DNA from: Chamaesiphon sp.
GTDB lineage: Bacteria; Cyanobacteriota; Cyanobacteriia; Cyanobacteriales; Chamaesiphonaceae
Direction of reading: 5' to 3'
Length of the DNA stretch: 11,531 nt
Assembly: GCA_026786125.1 (NCBI GenBank)
Contig: JAJAYU010000228.1
Location: 1-11,531, forward strand
The notes under the pieces are model-generated. The model saw only the letters and a program-made list of their open reading frames with translations, was not told where the DNA came from and did no database searches. Positions 1 to 6,437 of this stretch are shown here, one piece after another. How positions within the stretch are numbered: position 1 is the first letter of the stretch; each line of letters starts with the position of its first letter. The translations under genes were made by a program, and so were the position numbers.

Positions 1-18
1 CACCATTCACCATCCACC
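1..18. repeat. Heptanucleotide tandem repeat, cut by window edge
   Basis: The window opens with about two and a half units of a 7-bp repeat (CACCATT, CACCATC, CACC). It is the reverse complement of the TGGATGG/TGAATGG repeat at 9231-9258. Short tandem heptamers of this kind are common between genes in cyanobacteria. The array may continue to the left, outside the window. The rest of the stretch up to the sphS stop (19-60) is AT-rich, and I see no terminator hairpin in it. Confidence 0.5.
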
Positions 19-60
19 CACTACTCTAAACATCTAATTTAATACCAGAAATAGAATATA

Positions 61-1368
61 TTAATTATTCGGTAAAATTATTTTGAACCAAGCTCCGCCA
101 GTCATTGGATGATTATTGGCGACGATCGATCCCTGATGTGCGAGGATGATTTGACGGACGATCGCTAGTCCTAAGCCGCTGCCAGTAGTTTGAGGATTGA
201 GATTACTATTACTGGCTGGTATCCGTTGACGGGAGACATCACCGCGATACAACCGATCGAAAATATACGGTAGATCGGTTTGGGTAAACCCCGATCCATC
301 GTCGAAGAAGTCTATTTCTACTCGACTCGATCCTGAGTGCTGAATATCGATCAAAATATGTCCGCGATCGGGACAATATCGAATACTATTATCAAAAAGA
401 TTGATCAGTACCTGGGTAAATCTAGCAGAATCGAGTTCTAAGACTAGTTGTGGTAAACCCGTACAGCTAAATTCAATTTGTTTTTGGGCGGCAATTGGGG
501 CTAAGGTATGCCAAACATCATCAATCAGCCGAATCAAATCTACCGATCCCAACCGCAGATTTTGAGTTCCAGGTGTTTCCAACCGACTGAGTTCTGAGAA
601 ATGCTGAACTAGATCGATTGATCGATTAGTTTCTTTTAAGATTCGATCTGCCCAGCGGGTCAGATCTGGTGTCACCTTCCCTTGTAATGTTTCGGCGAGT
701 AGATAAATAGATGTTAGTGGCGTGCGAATTTCATGGGCGAGATCTCCGAGCCAGCGTTCCTGAGCAGTGGCGGTATCGACTCGTTCTTGCTGGCTTTCTA
801 CAAATATCGCCATCCCCCCATCAGCCAGGGGAATAGCATTGGCTTTGAGCCAAATTGATTGAGAATCGGCAGCTTCCTGATAACCAAAGTGAAACTGCCA
901 GATTAATTCAGTGGCAACTTGATTTGCGGCTTTTTCTGAGTCACTTTGTGAGCGAACTCGATCAATAAATCGATCGAGTTCATAAGAACGAACTAATTCT
1001 AATAATAATCTAGTTTTTCCGGCATCCCATTTATTAATTTGCAGCAAGTGTCGGGCGATCTGATTACACCATAAAACTTGATTATCAGCGTCGAGTTGCA
1101 AGTAGCCAATTGGGGCTTCCTGCAATAAAGATTGCCACGCGAATAACTGTTGTTGGAGTTGTGCTTGCTGTTTTTGACTAATGATTGCTCTGCGGCGCAA
1201 CTGAGACACGATTGGTAAGGAAATATCTTCCCGATCTACCGCTGATTCCATCACTGCTAAAACTTGCTGTAATTGTCGCTTAATCACGGATTCACGCCAA
1301 ACGTAGCAACTGCCTGCGCCAACTAGCAACCCAGCGACTGTAGATATAAAGATGGCTAAAAATAACAT
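61..1368 (-). CDS. sphS: Sensor histidine kinase, SphS/PhoR-like phosphate sensor
   Basis: A 435-residue membrane-anchored sensor kinase. Residues 1-23 are a hydrophobic N-terminal segment, followed by a Gln-rich coiled stretch (30-80) and a PAS-like region (about 78-190). The HisKA domain carries the phospho-acceptor motif AHEIRTPLTS with His212. The ATPase domain has an N box (NLFDNSIRY, Asn327), a G1 box (DDGSG, 356-360), an F box (IFDRLYRGD) and a G2 box (GSGLGLAI, 396-403). All catalytic motifs are intact. The short N-terminal anchor plus single PAS plus HisKA/HATPase layout matches cyanobacterial SphS, which senses phosphate and phosphorylates SphR. A response regulator of matching type is encoded divergently at 2991, with a tnpB element in between. 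No clear Shine-Dalgarno precedes the ATG. The kinase call is firm. The SphS identity is inferred from architecture and neighbourhood; another PhoR-type kinase is the alternative. Confidence 0.85.
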   Translation of the reverse strand: MLFLAIFISTVAGLLVGAGSCYVWRESVIKRQLQQVLAVMESAVDREDISLPIVSQLRRRAIISQKQQAQLQQQLFAWQSLLQEAPIGYLQLDADNQVLWCNQIARHLLQINKWDAGKTRLLLELVRSYELDRFIDRVRSQSDSEKAANQVATELIWQFHFGYQEAADSQSIWLKANAIPLADGGMAIFVESQQERVDTATAQERWLGDLAHEIRTPLTSIYLLAETLQGKVTPDLTRWADRILKETNRSIDLVQHFSELSRLETPGTQNLRLGSVDLIRLIDDVWHTLAPIAAQKQIEFSCTGLPQLVLELDSARFTQVLINLFDNSIRYCPDRGHILIDIQHSGSSRVEIDFFDDGSGFTQTDLPYIFDRLYRGDVSRQRIPASNSNLNPQTTGSGLGLAIVRQIILAHQGSIVANNHPMTGGAWFKIILPNN

Positions 1369-1380
1369 GGTTCAATACAA

Positions 1381-1400
1381 GATTGGAACAATCGCCAATC
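1381..1400. promoter_or_regulatory. Inverted repeat in the sphS leader
   Basis: GATTGG (1381-1386) and CCAATC (1395-1400) form a perfect 6-bp inverted repeat with an 8-bp spacer, 12 bp upstream of the sphS start codon. It lies in the only 58 bp left between the mobile element and sphS. It could be an operator half-site pair or an RNA hairpin near the start site. The function is unknown. Confidence 0.3.
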
Positions 1401-1406
1401 CTAGAT

Positions 1407-1560
1407 GCTGCGGTCATTTACTTACTTTGACATGCTCCTCGGCGTGAACGCACGAGGATTCTTAAACATCGCTATTTAAGTTTCTGCTTCAAAGCACCAG
1501 CCTTCACAGATTTACTCTGTTCGGGTCTTACAGTTGCTCCACAGACTGAAACGGCTAGCC
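1407..1560 (-). ncRNA. Predicted TnpB omega-RNA (reRNA) with sphS-leader guide
   Basis: In characterised IS200/IS605 elements the TnpB guide RNA comes from the 3' end of tnpB plus the right end, and the roughly 16-20 bases just beyond the element act as the guide. Here that corresponds to the tnpB 3' end (from about 1560), the right-end hairpin (1437-1457) and the terminal TCAA (1427-1430). The guide would be minus-strand positions 1426 to 1407, inside the sphS upstream region. The 5' limit is a guess. The evidence is by analogy plus the intact right-end structure; no transcript boundary can be read from sequence. Confidence 0.45.
1437..1457 (-). repeat. Right-end hairpin of the tnpB element
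   Basis: CCTCG (1437-1441) pairs with CGAGG (1453-1457) and GCG (1442-1444) with CGC (1449-1451), leaving A1452 bulged and a four-base loop that reads TTCA on the minus strand. An imperfect hairpin with a bulge, flanked by GAAT and TCAA, is the expected TnpA recognition structure at an IS200/IS605 right end. It is also the expected terminal stem of the omega-RNA. Confidence 0.7.
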
Positions 1561-2638
1561 CAGCCGCCAAAATGTTCCGACTAGCATTGATGTCACGATC
1601 GTGTTTCGTATGGCAAACTCCACACTCCCACTCACGAATATTCAACGGCAGCTTATCTACAATATGCCCACAATTCCCGCACCTTTTAGAGCTAGGGAAC
1701 CAGCGGTCGATCTTAATCAATTCTCGCCCATACCACTCGCATTTGTAAGTAAGTTGGCGAATCAGTTCACCCCAACTAGCATCGCTAATGGCAAGAGCAA
1801 GTTTATGGTTCTTCACCATATTTTTGATATCCAAGTCCTCAACTACAATCGTTTGGTTTTCACGCACCAGTTGAGTCGTCAGCTTATGCCAAAAATCTTT
1901 CCGAGCATCGGTAATTTGAGCGTGGACTCTAGCCACTTCAATCCGTGCTTTATATCGGTTGTTACTACCCTTTTGCTTGCGAGAGAGAGCCTTCTGGACT
2001 CGCTTCAACTTCTTGCGAAGCTGCTTGAAATGCTTGGGGTTGTTAACTTTATCGCCGTTACTAGTAGTAATCAGGCTAGTTATTCCAACATCCAGACCGA
2101 TCTGCTTATCAGATTTGGGCAATTGAGGAATATTAGTGTCTACCAGCAAGGAGACAAACCACCGTCCGCTAGCGTCCAACTTAACAGTGATTGTCGATGG
2201 GCTACAGCCTTCAGGTATCTTTCTGCTCCAGCGAATTGGCAACGCTTCGATGCACTTAGCCAAGAATACTTGCCCATCTTTCCAGCGGAAAGCCGACTTA
2301 GTAAATTCAGCACTGCCACCGTGATGCTTCTTCTTGAAGTTGGGATATTTCGCCCGACCAGCAAAGAAGTTGGTAAACGCTGTTTGAAGGTGTCTAAGTC
2401 CCTGCTGGAGAGGTACACAACTAACTTCGTTCAGAAACTCAAGATCGGACTCTTGTTTCCAACTTGTCAACATGGAGGAGGTTTGGTTGTAACCAACTCG
2501 TTCTTGACGTTGATACCAAGCGTCAGTACGTTCAGCTAAAGCCTTGTTATACACCAGTCGAGTACAACCCATTGTCCGCCGCAAGAGACTTTCTTGCTCG
2601 GTTGTAGGGTAGAAACGATAGCGATAGGCTTTTTCCAT
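1472..2638 (-). CDS. tnpB: TnpB, RNA-guided endonuclease of an IS200/IS605-type element
   Basis: A complete TnpB of 388 residues from ATG 2638, or 390 from a GTG at 2644; neither start has a clear ribosome binding site. I prefer the ATG because family members usually begin near an MEKAYRYRFYPT-like sequence. The N terminus has the OrfB helix-turn-helix/wedge region (YRFYPTTEQE, then CTRLVYNKAL). In the 390-residue numbering, the RuvC residues are Asp185 in GLDVGITS, Glu269 in VVEDLDI and the acidic DRD motif at 349-351 in HDRDINASRN. The zinc ribbon has CGNC (Cys322, Cys325) and CGVC (Cys341, Cys344). All nuclease and zinc residues are present, so this should be an active RNA-guided DNA nuclease rather than an inactivated TldR-type derivative. 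The gene is co-oriented with sphS, ending 103 bp before its start. No tnpA lies nearby. Confidence 0.95.
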   Translation of the reverse strand: MEKAYRYRFYPTTEQESLLRRTMGCTRLVYNKALAERTDAWYQRQERVGYNQTSSMLTSWKQESDLEFLNEVSCVPLQQGLRHLQTAFTNFFAGRAKYPNFKKKHHGGSAEFTKSAFRWKDGQVFLAKCIEALPIRWSRKIPEGCSPSTITVKLDASGRWFVSLLVDTNIPQLPKSDKQIGLDVGITSLITTSNGDKVNNPKHFKQLRKKLKRVQKALSRKQKGSNNRYKARIEVARVHAQITDARKDFWHKLTTQLVRENQTIVVEDLDIKNMVKNHKLALAISDASWGELIRQLTYKCEWYGRELIKIDRWFPSSKRCGNCGHIVDKLPLNIREWECGVCHTKHDRDINASRNILAAGLAVSVCGATVRPEQSKSVKAGALKQKLK

Positions 2639-2685
2639 GCTCACATTCTAGCACGTTCTTTGTGAAAAGCTAGTATTAATCCATA

Positions 2686-2698
2686 GCGCATACTGCGC
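2686..2698. repeat. Short palindrome inside the element's left end
   Basis: GCGCA (2686-2690) and TGCGC (2694-2698) form a perfect 5-bp inverted repeat separated by TAC, between the tnpB start and the left-end hairpin. The GC-rich stretch 2686-2713 contrasts with its AT-rich surroundings. It may be part of the left-end secondary structure or a small nested repeat. Confidence 0.35.
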
Positions 2699-2722
2699 GA
2701 GCGGACGTTTGCGCCTGTAAAG

Positions 2723-2738
2723 CCCTGCTGAAGCAGGG
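2723..2738 (-). repeat. Left-end hairpin of the tnpB element
   Basis: CCCTGC (2723-2728) pairs with GCAGGG (2733-2738) around a TGAA loop (TTCA on the minus strand). An AAA/TTT pairing around a mismatched base could extend the stem. The loop sequence is the same as in the right-end hairpin, which supports the two being paired ends of one element. Confidence 0.65.
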
Positions 2739-2743
2739 GGTTT

Positions 2744-2788
2744 CAACCCAATTTTCTGATGACTAAATTATTTGTCAGATTTGGGTTG
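2744..2788. repeat. Inverted repeat next to the element's left end
   Basis: CAACCCAA (2744-2751) and TTGGGTTG (2781-2788) are perfect 8-bp complements. An inner helix of TCTGA (2755-2759) with TCAGA (2775-2779) adds 5 bp, with small unpaired bases between the helices and a 15-base loop. The CAACCCAA core is the same as in the MITE-like repeat at 9277-9401. It abuts the predicted left boundary of the tnpB element, so it may have been the insertion landmark. Confidence 0.5.
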
Positions 2789-2882
2789 TCAGCAAAATAT
2801 CCAACTTTAATCTGTTACCTGGCTTGTAACTACTAAAATCGATCATCCTGATAAAAATTGTTGCTAATAACTGGAGTTGCTA

Positions 2883-2911
2883 TTGTCAGATTTACGGTTG
2901 CCTGCTATTAA
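2883..2911 (+). promoter_or_regulatory. Candidate sphR promoter
   Basis: TTGTCA (2883-2888) matches the -35 consensus at five of six bases. A 17-bp spacer follows, then TATTAA (2906-2911), which matches the -10 consensus at four of six. This would give a leader of about 70 bases before sphR. The site lies downstream of the tnpB element, so sphR could keep its own promoter. This is a consensus match only. Confidence 0.3.
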
Positions 2912-2990
2912 TAGTGTAGCGAACAAGAATTTAGAGCCACCCTGATTTTCAAAATTCCAACTTGTTTCCCGATCGTTTCCGTTACTAGTG

Positions 2991-3749
2991 ATGATGCTCG
3001 CACTCAATATGTTGAATAACTCTGATATTCAGAACCTGGGCACTGTCACAAATCGTGTTTTAGTTGTAGAAGATGAAGAGTCAATTCGAGAATTAATCGT
3101 ATTAGGTTTAGAAGAAGAAGGTTTTAATGTAGTTGCTGTTGGTGATGGCCAAACAGCACTAGATAAATGTCAAGTTCAAGCTCTACAAGCTCAAGATTTT
3201 CCGTTCGATCTAATTGTGCTTGATCTGATGTTGCCCCAAGTTAATGGTCTAGATCTATGCCGATTTTTGCGCTACAAGGGTAATCACGTTCCAATTTTGA
3301 TTGTTAGTGCCAAAACTACCGAAACAGACCGTGTATTGGGGTTAGAAATTGGTGCTGATGACTATATTAGTAAGCCCTTCAGTATGCGGGAATTCGTGGC
3401 ACGTTGTCGCGCTCTGCTCCGTCGCAATCGACTAAATACGCCAGTCGAACCGACCATCGTCCAATTTCAAGATATCATTCTCTATCCTGAAGAATATCGC
3501 GTGATGGTACGGGGAGTTGCTGTCAATCTCTCTCCCCGCGAATTTCGACTGCTAGAGCTATTCATGCAAAATCCCCGCCGCGTCTGGGGTCGAGAACAAT
3601 TGCTGGACAAGGTTTGGGGGATGGATTTCATCGGCGATCGCAAAACCGTTGATGTCCATATCCGCTGGCTACGGGAAAAGCTCGAACTCGATCCCAGTCA
3701 ACCCCAATACATCACCACCGTGCGGGGCTTTGGTTATAGATTTGGCTAA
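2991..3749 (+). CDS. sphR: OmpR/PhoB-family response regulator, SphR-like
   Basis: A 252-residue response regulator from ATG 2991. A GTG at 2988 and ATGs at 2994 and 3009 are also possible; no strong Shine-Dalgarno decides. The receiver domain (about 21-140) has the acidic pair in VVEDE (Glu27, Asp28), phospho-acceptor Asp78 in VLDLMLP, Ser106 and Lys128 in SKPF. The winged-helix DNA-binding domain (about 155-252) has LSPREFRLLELF, VWGREQLLDKVWG, the recognition-helix region RKTVDVHIRWLREKL and the wing ending TTVRGFGYRFG. Everything is intact. As a PhoB-type regulator divergent from a SphS-type kinase, it most likely activates phosphate-starvation genes. An N-terminal extension of about 20 residues precedes the receiver domain. 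The family assignment is firm; the name SphR depends on context and could be wrong if the pair senses something else. Confidence 0.85.
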   Translation: MMLALNMLNNSDIQNLGTVTNRVLVVEDEESIRELIVLGLEEEGFNVVAVGDGQTALDKCQVQALQAQDFPFDLIVLDLMLPQVNGLDLCRFLRYKGNHVPILIVSAKTTETDRVLGLEIGADDYISKPFSMREFVARCRALLRRNRLNTPVEPTIVQFQDIILYPEEYRVMVRGVAVNLSPREFRLLELFMQNPRRVWGREQLLDKVWGMDFIGDRKTVDVHIRWLREKLELDPSQPQYITTVRGFGYRFG

Positions 3750-4019
3750 GACATGTTCATTAAATGTACCCCAAGTAATTGTACTTAATTTTAATACTTC
3801 CTATTAAAACGACTTGGTGCCTGTATCGGTGAATTCATATCAATTCAACGGGGCTAGTCAATAGTCACTCGACGCAGCAGCTTATGCTTAAGTTACGCCT
3901 ATCTACCTAGTGACCGATTCCAGGATCGTCGAGTATCTTAGTGTTAAGAACTATTAGCATTAAACGAGCGAGATATCAGCCCTTTTACTGATGTCTACTT
4001 CAATATTTAGACAAAAATT
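3750..4019. other. Intergenic region between sphR and the propeller gene
   Basis: This 270-bp stretch has no convincing ORF, terminator or promoter that I can support. One octamer, CTTAATTT at 3784-3791, fits a single cyanobacterial Pho-box unit, but the expected 11-bp-spaced copies are not there. No Shine-Dalgarno precedes the next start at 4020. Confidence 0.4.
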
Positions 4020-5708
4020 ATGGCAAACGAAACAGTCAAATTTACATCTGCTACCAACTTCGGAGTAGGCAACAATCCTTTCTCTGCGACAGTTGCAGAC
4101 TTCAATGGCGATGGAAAAGCTGACTTGGCTGTGGCTAACTACGGTACGGCAAACGCATCAGTCTTGCTCGGAAATGGCAAAGGTGGTTTTAGTACTGCAA
4201 CTAACTTTGCAGTCGGGGCAGATCCTTTTACGATTGTTAATGCAGATTTCAATGGGGATGGCAAATCTGACTTAGTTACTTCAAGCTACAAAGACGGTAA
4301 GATCTCACTCCTACTCGGAGATGGTACTGGCAGTTTTGGCACTGCCATCGACTTTGCAGTTGGGGCAAGACTGATTGATGTTGCTGTCGGAGACTTTAAC
4401 GGTGATGGTAAACCTGACTTAGCCGTTGCTGACGATGGTAGTAATTTAGCCGTGCTACTCGGAGATGGCAACGGCGGCTTTGATACTCCAATCAAACTTG
4501 CCACGGACACTTACCCACTTGCGGTCTCAGTCGGAGACGCAAACGGCGATGGCAAATCTGACTTGATTGCCGCTAATTCTGGCAGCAACAATTTGTCAAT
4601 TCTATTTGGCGACGGCAAAGGTGGCTTTGGTGCTGTAAATAAGGTTGATGTCGGGCATGAATCCGCTATTGCCGCAGTTGGTGATTTCAATGGGGATGGG
4701 ATTCCTGACTTAGTGTCAGACAACTATAAAAACAATAGCGTCGCAGTTTTATTAGGCACTGGGAAGGGCAAATTTGGCCCTGCTACCAACTTTGCGGTCG
4801 GAAACAAGCCGTTCTCATTGACGGTAAAGGACTTAAACGGCGACGGAATTATTGATGTAGCTACTGCCAATAATGAGGGTGATAGCATTTCAGTTCTGCT
4901 CGGCAATGGAACAGGTGGTTTTGCTCCTGTTATTAACTTTGCGGTTGGCAATAACCCTGGGTTTGGAACAGTCGGCGACTTCAATAACGATGACCGTTTT
5001 GACTTGGTTTCGGTTAACCGTGGCAGTAATAACACATCAGTTTTGCTAAACGAAACAATTTTTACACCTCCAGTAGTTATTACACCTCCAGTTGTTATTA
5101 CACCTCCCGTACTGGTTATGCCTCCAGTAGTTATTACACCCCCAGTCACTGGCGGTAAACCCGCTGGAAGCTTTGAGATTGGCAGTAAGTCCCAATCAGC
5201 CCCAGAAGGACGGACGATCGATCTCACTGACTACAATGGCAAAGCACTCAAAGTTGATATCAAGACAGTTGGCGATGCAGCTTATACCAATAACATTGGT
5301 TTTTATCTGGTTGAAGATTCGATCGGATCTATTAAACTAGCTGATGGTAGTCTCGTCAAACCAGGTGATGCCAACTACGCAGCCGCAGCAATCAGAGGTG
5401 CCCTAGCTAACTCACTCCAAGCAGGTAAAATCGATGGTAAAACAAACCTCGATATCACTGGGGGTCGAATTTATGCTCCAGTCGTAGTTGCTCAAGGCTC
5501 GTTAACTGATTTTATCGATAAAAATCCTACCAATAGTGGCAGCGCGAATACTATTCATGCCTACTTCAACTATATTGGTGCCAACCCTGACAAACTCGAC
5601 CATTTCAAGCTAATTGGAAATAATACCTTCGGCGTTGAAGATCAGTACGGCGGTGGCGATCGAGATTTCAATGATTTGGTCGTAACGATGAACGTTAGAA
5701 CCGTCTAA
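4020..5708 (+). CDS. Seven-blade FG-GAP/VCBS propeller protein with DUF4114 domain
   Basis: A 562-residue protein in three parts. Residues 8-347 hold seven repeats, each with a calcium-binding loop of the DFNGDGxxDL type, starting at 27, 76, 125, 173, 222, 271 and 320. Spacing is 49 residues except one of 48, and each is followed by xxxVLLGxGxGGF and a NFAVG-like strand. Seven such repeats should close into an integrin-alpha-like beta-propeller. The seventh loop is degenerate (DFNNDD), and its strand ends without the usual GGF. Residues 349-376 are a linker of five TPPVVI-type hexapeptides. Residues about 417-560 match DUF4114, ending with the diagnostic FGVEDQYGGGDRDFNDLVV. No N-terminal signal peptide is present, so export, if any, would probably use a C-terminal type I signal, as for many cyanobacterial proteins of this build. 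The role is unknown; a surface or extracellular calcium-dependent adhesion function is inference. Confidence 0.85.
   Translation: MANETVKFTSATNFGVGNNPFSATVADFNGDGKADLAVANYGTANASVLLGNGKGGFSTATNFAVGADPFTIVNADFNGDGKSDLVTSSYKDGKISLLLGDGTGSFGTAIDFAVGARLIDVAVGDFNGDGKPDLAVADDGSNLAVLLGDGNGGFDTPIKLATDTYPLAVSVGDANGDGKSDLIAANSGSNNLSILFGDGKGGFGAVNKVDVGHESAIAAVGDFNGDGIPDLVSDNYKNNSVAVLLGTGKGKFGPATNFAVGNKPFSLTVKDLNGDGIIDVATANNEGDSISVLLGNGTGGFAPVINFAVGNNPGFGTVGDFNNDDRFDLVSVNRGSNNTSVLLNETIFTPPVVITPPVVITPPVLVMPPVVITPPVTGGKPAGSFEIGSKSQSAPEGRTIDLTDYNGKALKVDIKTVGDAAYTNNIGFYLVEDSIGSIKLADGSLVKPGDANYAAAAIRGALANSLQAGKIDGKTNLDITGGRIYAPVVVAQGSLTDFIDKNPTNSGSANTIHAYFNYIGANPDKLDHFKLIGNNTFGVEDQYGGGDRDFNDLVVTMNVRTV
5064..5150 (+). 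repeat. 18-bp tandem repeats encoding the Pro-rich linker
   Basis: Five in-frame units of about 18 bp (ACACCTCCAGTAGTTATT and variants) encode TPPVVI, TPPVVI, TPPVLV, MPPVVI and TPPVT. They join the propeller to the DUF4114 domain. Such repeats can expand or contract in frame, so linker length may differ between strains. Confidence 0.8.
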
Positions 5709-6416
5709 TTATAATCCTCCAAACCATTCATAACCCAAATCTTCCCAGTAACCCCGCTTCGGTAACAATTCACTAGTCACAACTACTTCTGTTACCCATT
5801 TACCCTGTTTATAACCCAACTTAATCGGTGCCGCCAATCTTAACGGGGCACCGTTTTCTGTGGGTAAATCCTGTCCATTCATTTGATACGCCAACAAAGT
5901 TTGGGGGTGAACTGATGATGCCAGATCCCAACTTTCATAATAACCATCAGCAGATTTAAAATACACATATTTAGCAGTTGGCAATGGTTGAGCAATTGTC
6001 AATAAATCTCGCAATCTCACACCACCCCATTGGACAATCGCCGCCCAGCCCTCCACACATACTTGTCTAATCACCATCGAAGTTAATGGCATTTGGTGAA
6101 TATCTGCCATATTCAAACTGAGCGGTTTAGTGACTTCGCCAGATATTTTGAGTTGAAAATTAGCGAGATCTATTTGCGGCGTTCCTCGATAACTATTGAC
6201 AATAAGTTTATCTGGCTCGATCGCACTAATCGGAAAATTAGGTGTCGGTTGTGGCGACAATAATAATGCTTCTACCCATTCATTGACAGGCATCGAAATT
6301 CTACCGATCGGATCGTATATCAATGTCCCAGCAACATTTACGATCAATCCGGCACCTGCCCATTGTAATAGCTGGCGGCGAGATATTTTGTTGGGTTCTT
6401 CTAGTGATTCAGACAT
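5709..6416 (-). CDS. Tat-exported sulfite-oxidase-family molybdopterin oxidoreductase
   Basis: A 235-residue protein with the oxidoreductase molybdopterin-binding domain (SUOX/MsrP superfamily). Residues 12-30 carry a twin-arginine signal (SRRQLLQ, then a hydrophobic stretch), so the folded molybdoenzyme should be exported across a membrane. The catalytic domain (about 70-225) includes Cys120 in RQVCVEGWAA, the expected cysteine ligand of molybdenum. It also has GGVRLRDLL, a SADGYYESWDL segment, and GAPLRLAAPIKLGYKQGKWV, the usual cofactor-contacting region. It lacks the C-terminal dimerisation domain of sulfite oxidase, so it is closer to the single-domain type such as MsrP. The gene lies 21 bp downstream of a b-type cytochrome gene on the same strand, its likely electron partner. 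Its stop codon directly abuts the stop of the convergent propeller gene with no gap. The substrate cannot be read from sequence. Confidence 0.88.
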   Translation of the reverse strand: MSESLEEPNKISRRQLLQWAGAGLIVNVAGTLIYDPIGRISMPVNEWVEALLLSPQPTPNFPISAIEPDKLIVNSYRGTPQIDLANFQLKISGEVTKPLSLNMADIHQMPLTSMVIRQVCVEGWAAIVQWGGVRLRDLLTIAQPLPTAKYVYFKSADGYYESWDLASSVHPQTLLAYQMNGQDLPTENGAPLRLAAPIKLGYKQGKWVTEVVVTSELLPKRGYWEDLGYEWFGGL

Positions 6417-6437
6417 GGGAATTGGTGGATGGTATGA

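Larger units (their letters stand above)
1427..2743 (-). mobile_element. IS200/IS605-type element carrying tnpB only
   Basis: The element contains tnpB and no tnpA. Right end (minus strand): a GAAT tetranucleotide directly precedes an imperfect hairpin (1437-1457; CCTCG/CGAGG outer stem, GCG/CGC inner stem, TTCA loop, one bulged base), and TCAA follows six bases after the hairpin (1427-1430). This is the GAAT-hairpin-TCAA arrangement known for IS608 right ends, so I place the right boundary at 1427. Left end: a hairpin at 2723-2738 (CCCTGC/GCAGGG, again a TTCA loop on the minus strand) sits just inside the boundary. The exact left cut is unresolved; a TTGA tetranucleotide at 2743-2746 is one candidate target. 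As in the family, there are no terminal inverted repeats or obvious target duplication. Without tnpA, mobility would need a TnpA supplied in trans. It sits between the divergent sphS and sphR genes. Confidence 0.82.

Noticed and set aside
1601..2539. Long open frame on the plus strand, about 312 codons
   Set aside because: It lies wholly antisense to tnpB, whose protein motifs are unmistakable. The translated plus-strand product has no recognisable domain.
1472..2638. TnpB as an inactivated TldR-type RNA-guided repressor of sphS
   Set aside because: The RuvC Asp, Glu and DRD motifs are all intact, whereas TldR proteins have lost catalytic residues.
2805..2835. Pho-box-like repeats upstream of sphR
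   Set aside because: TTAAT, TTACC and GTAAC motifs are present, but the spacings are 8 and 11 instead of a regular 11, and the matches are poor.
3784..3811. Pho box upstream of the propeller gene
   Set aside because: One octamer fits, but the units 11 and 22 bp downstream do not, so I do not claim SphR control.
4724..5227. Open frame antisense to the propeller gene
   Set aside because: It is a by-product of the repetitive, GC-biased propeller and TPPVVI coding sequence; the product is low-complexity.
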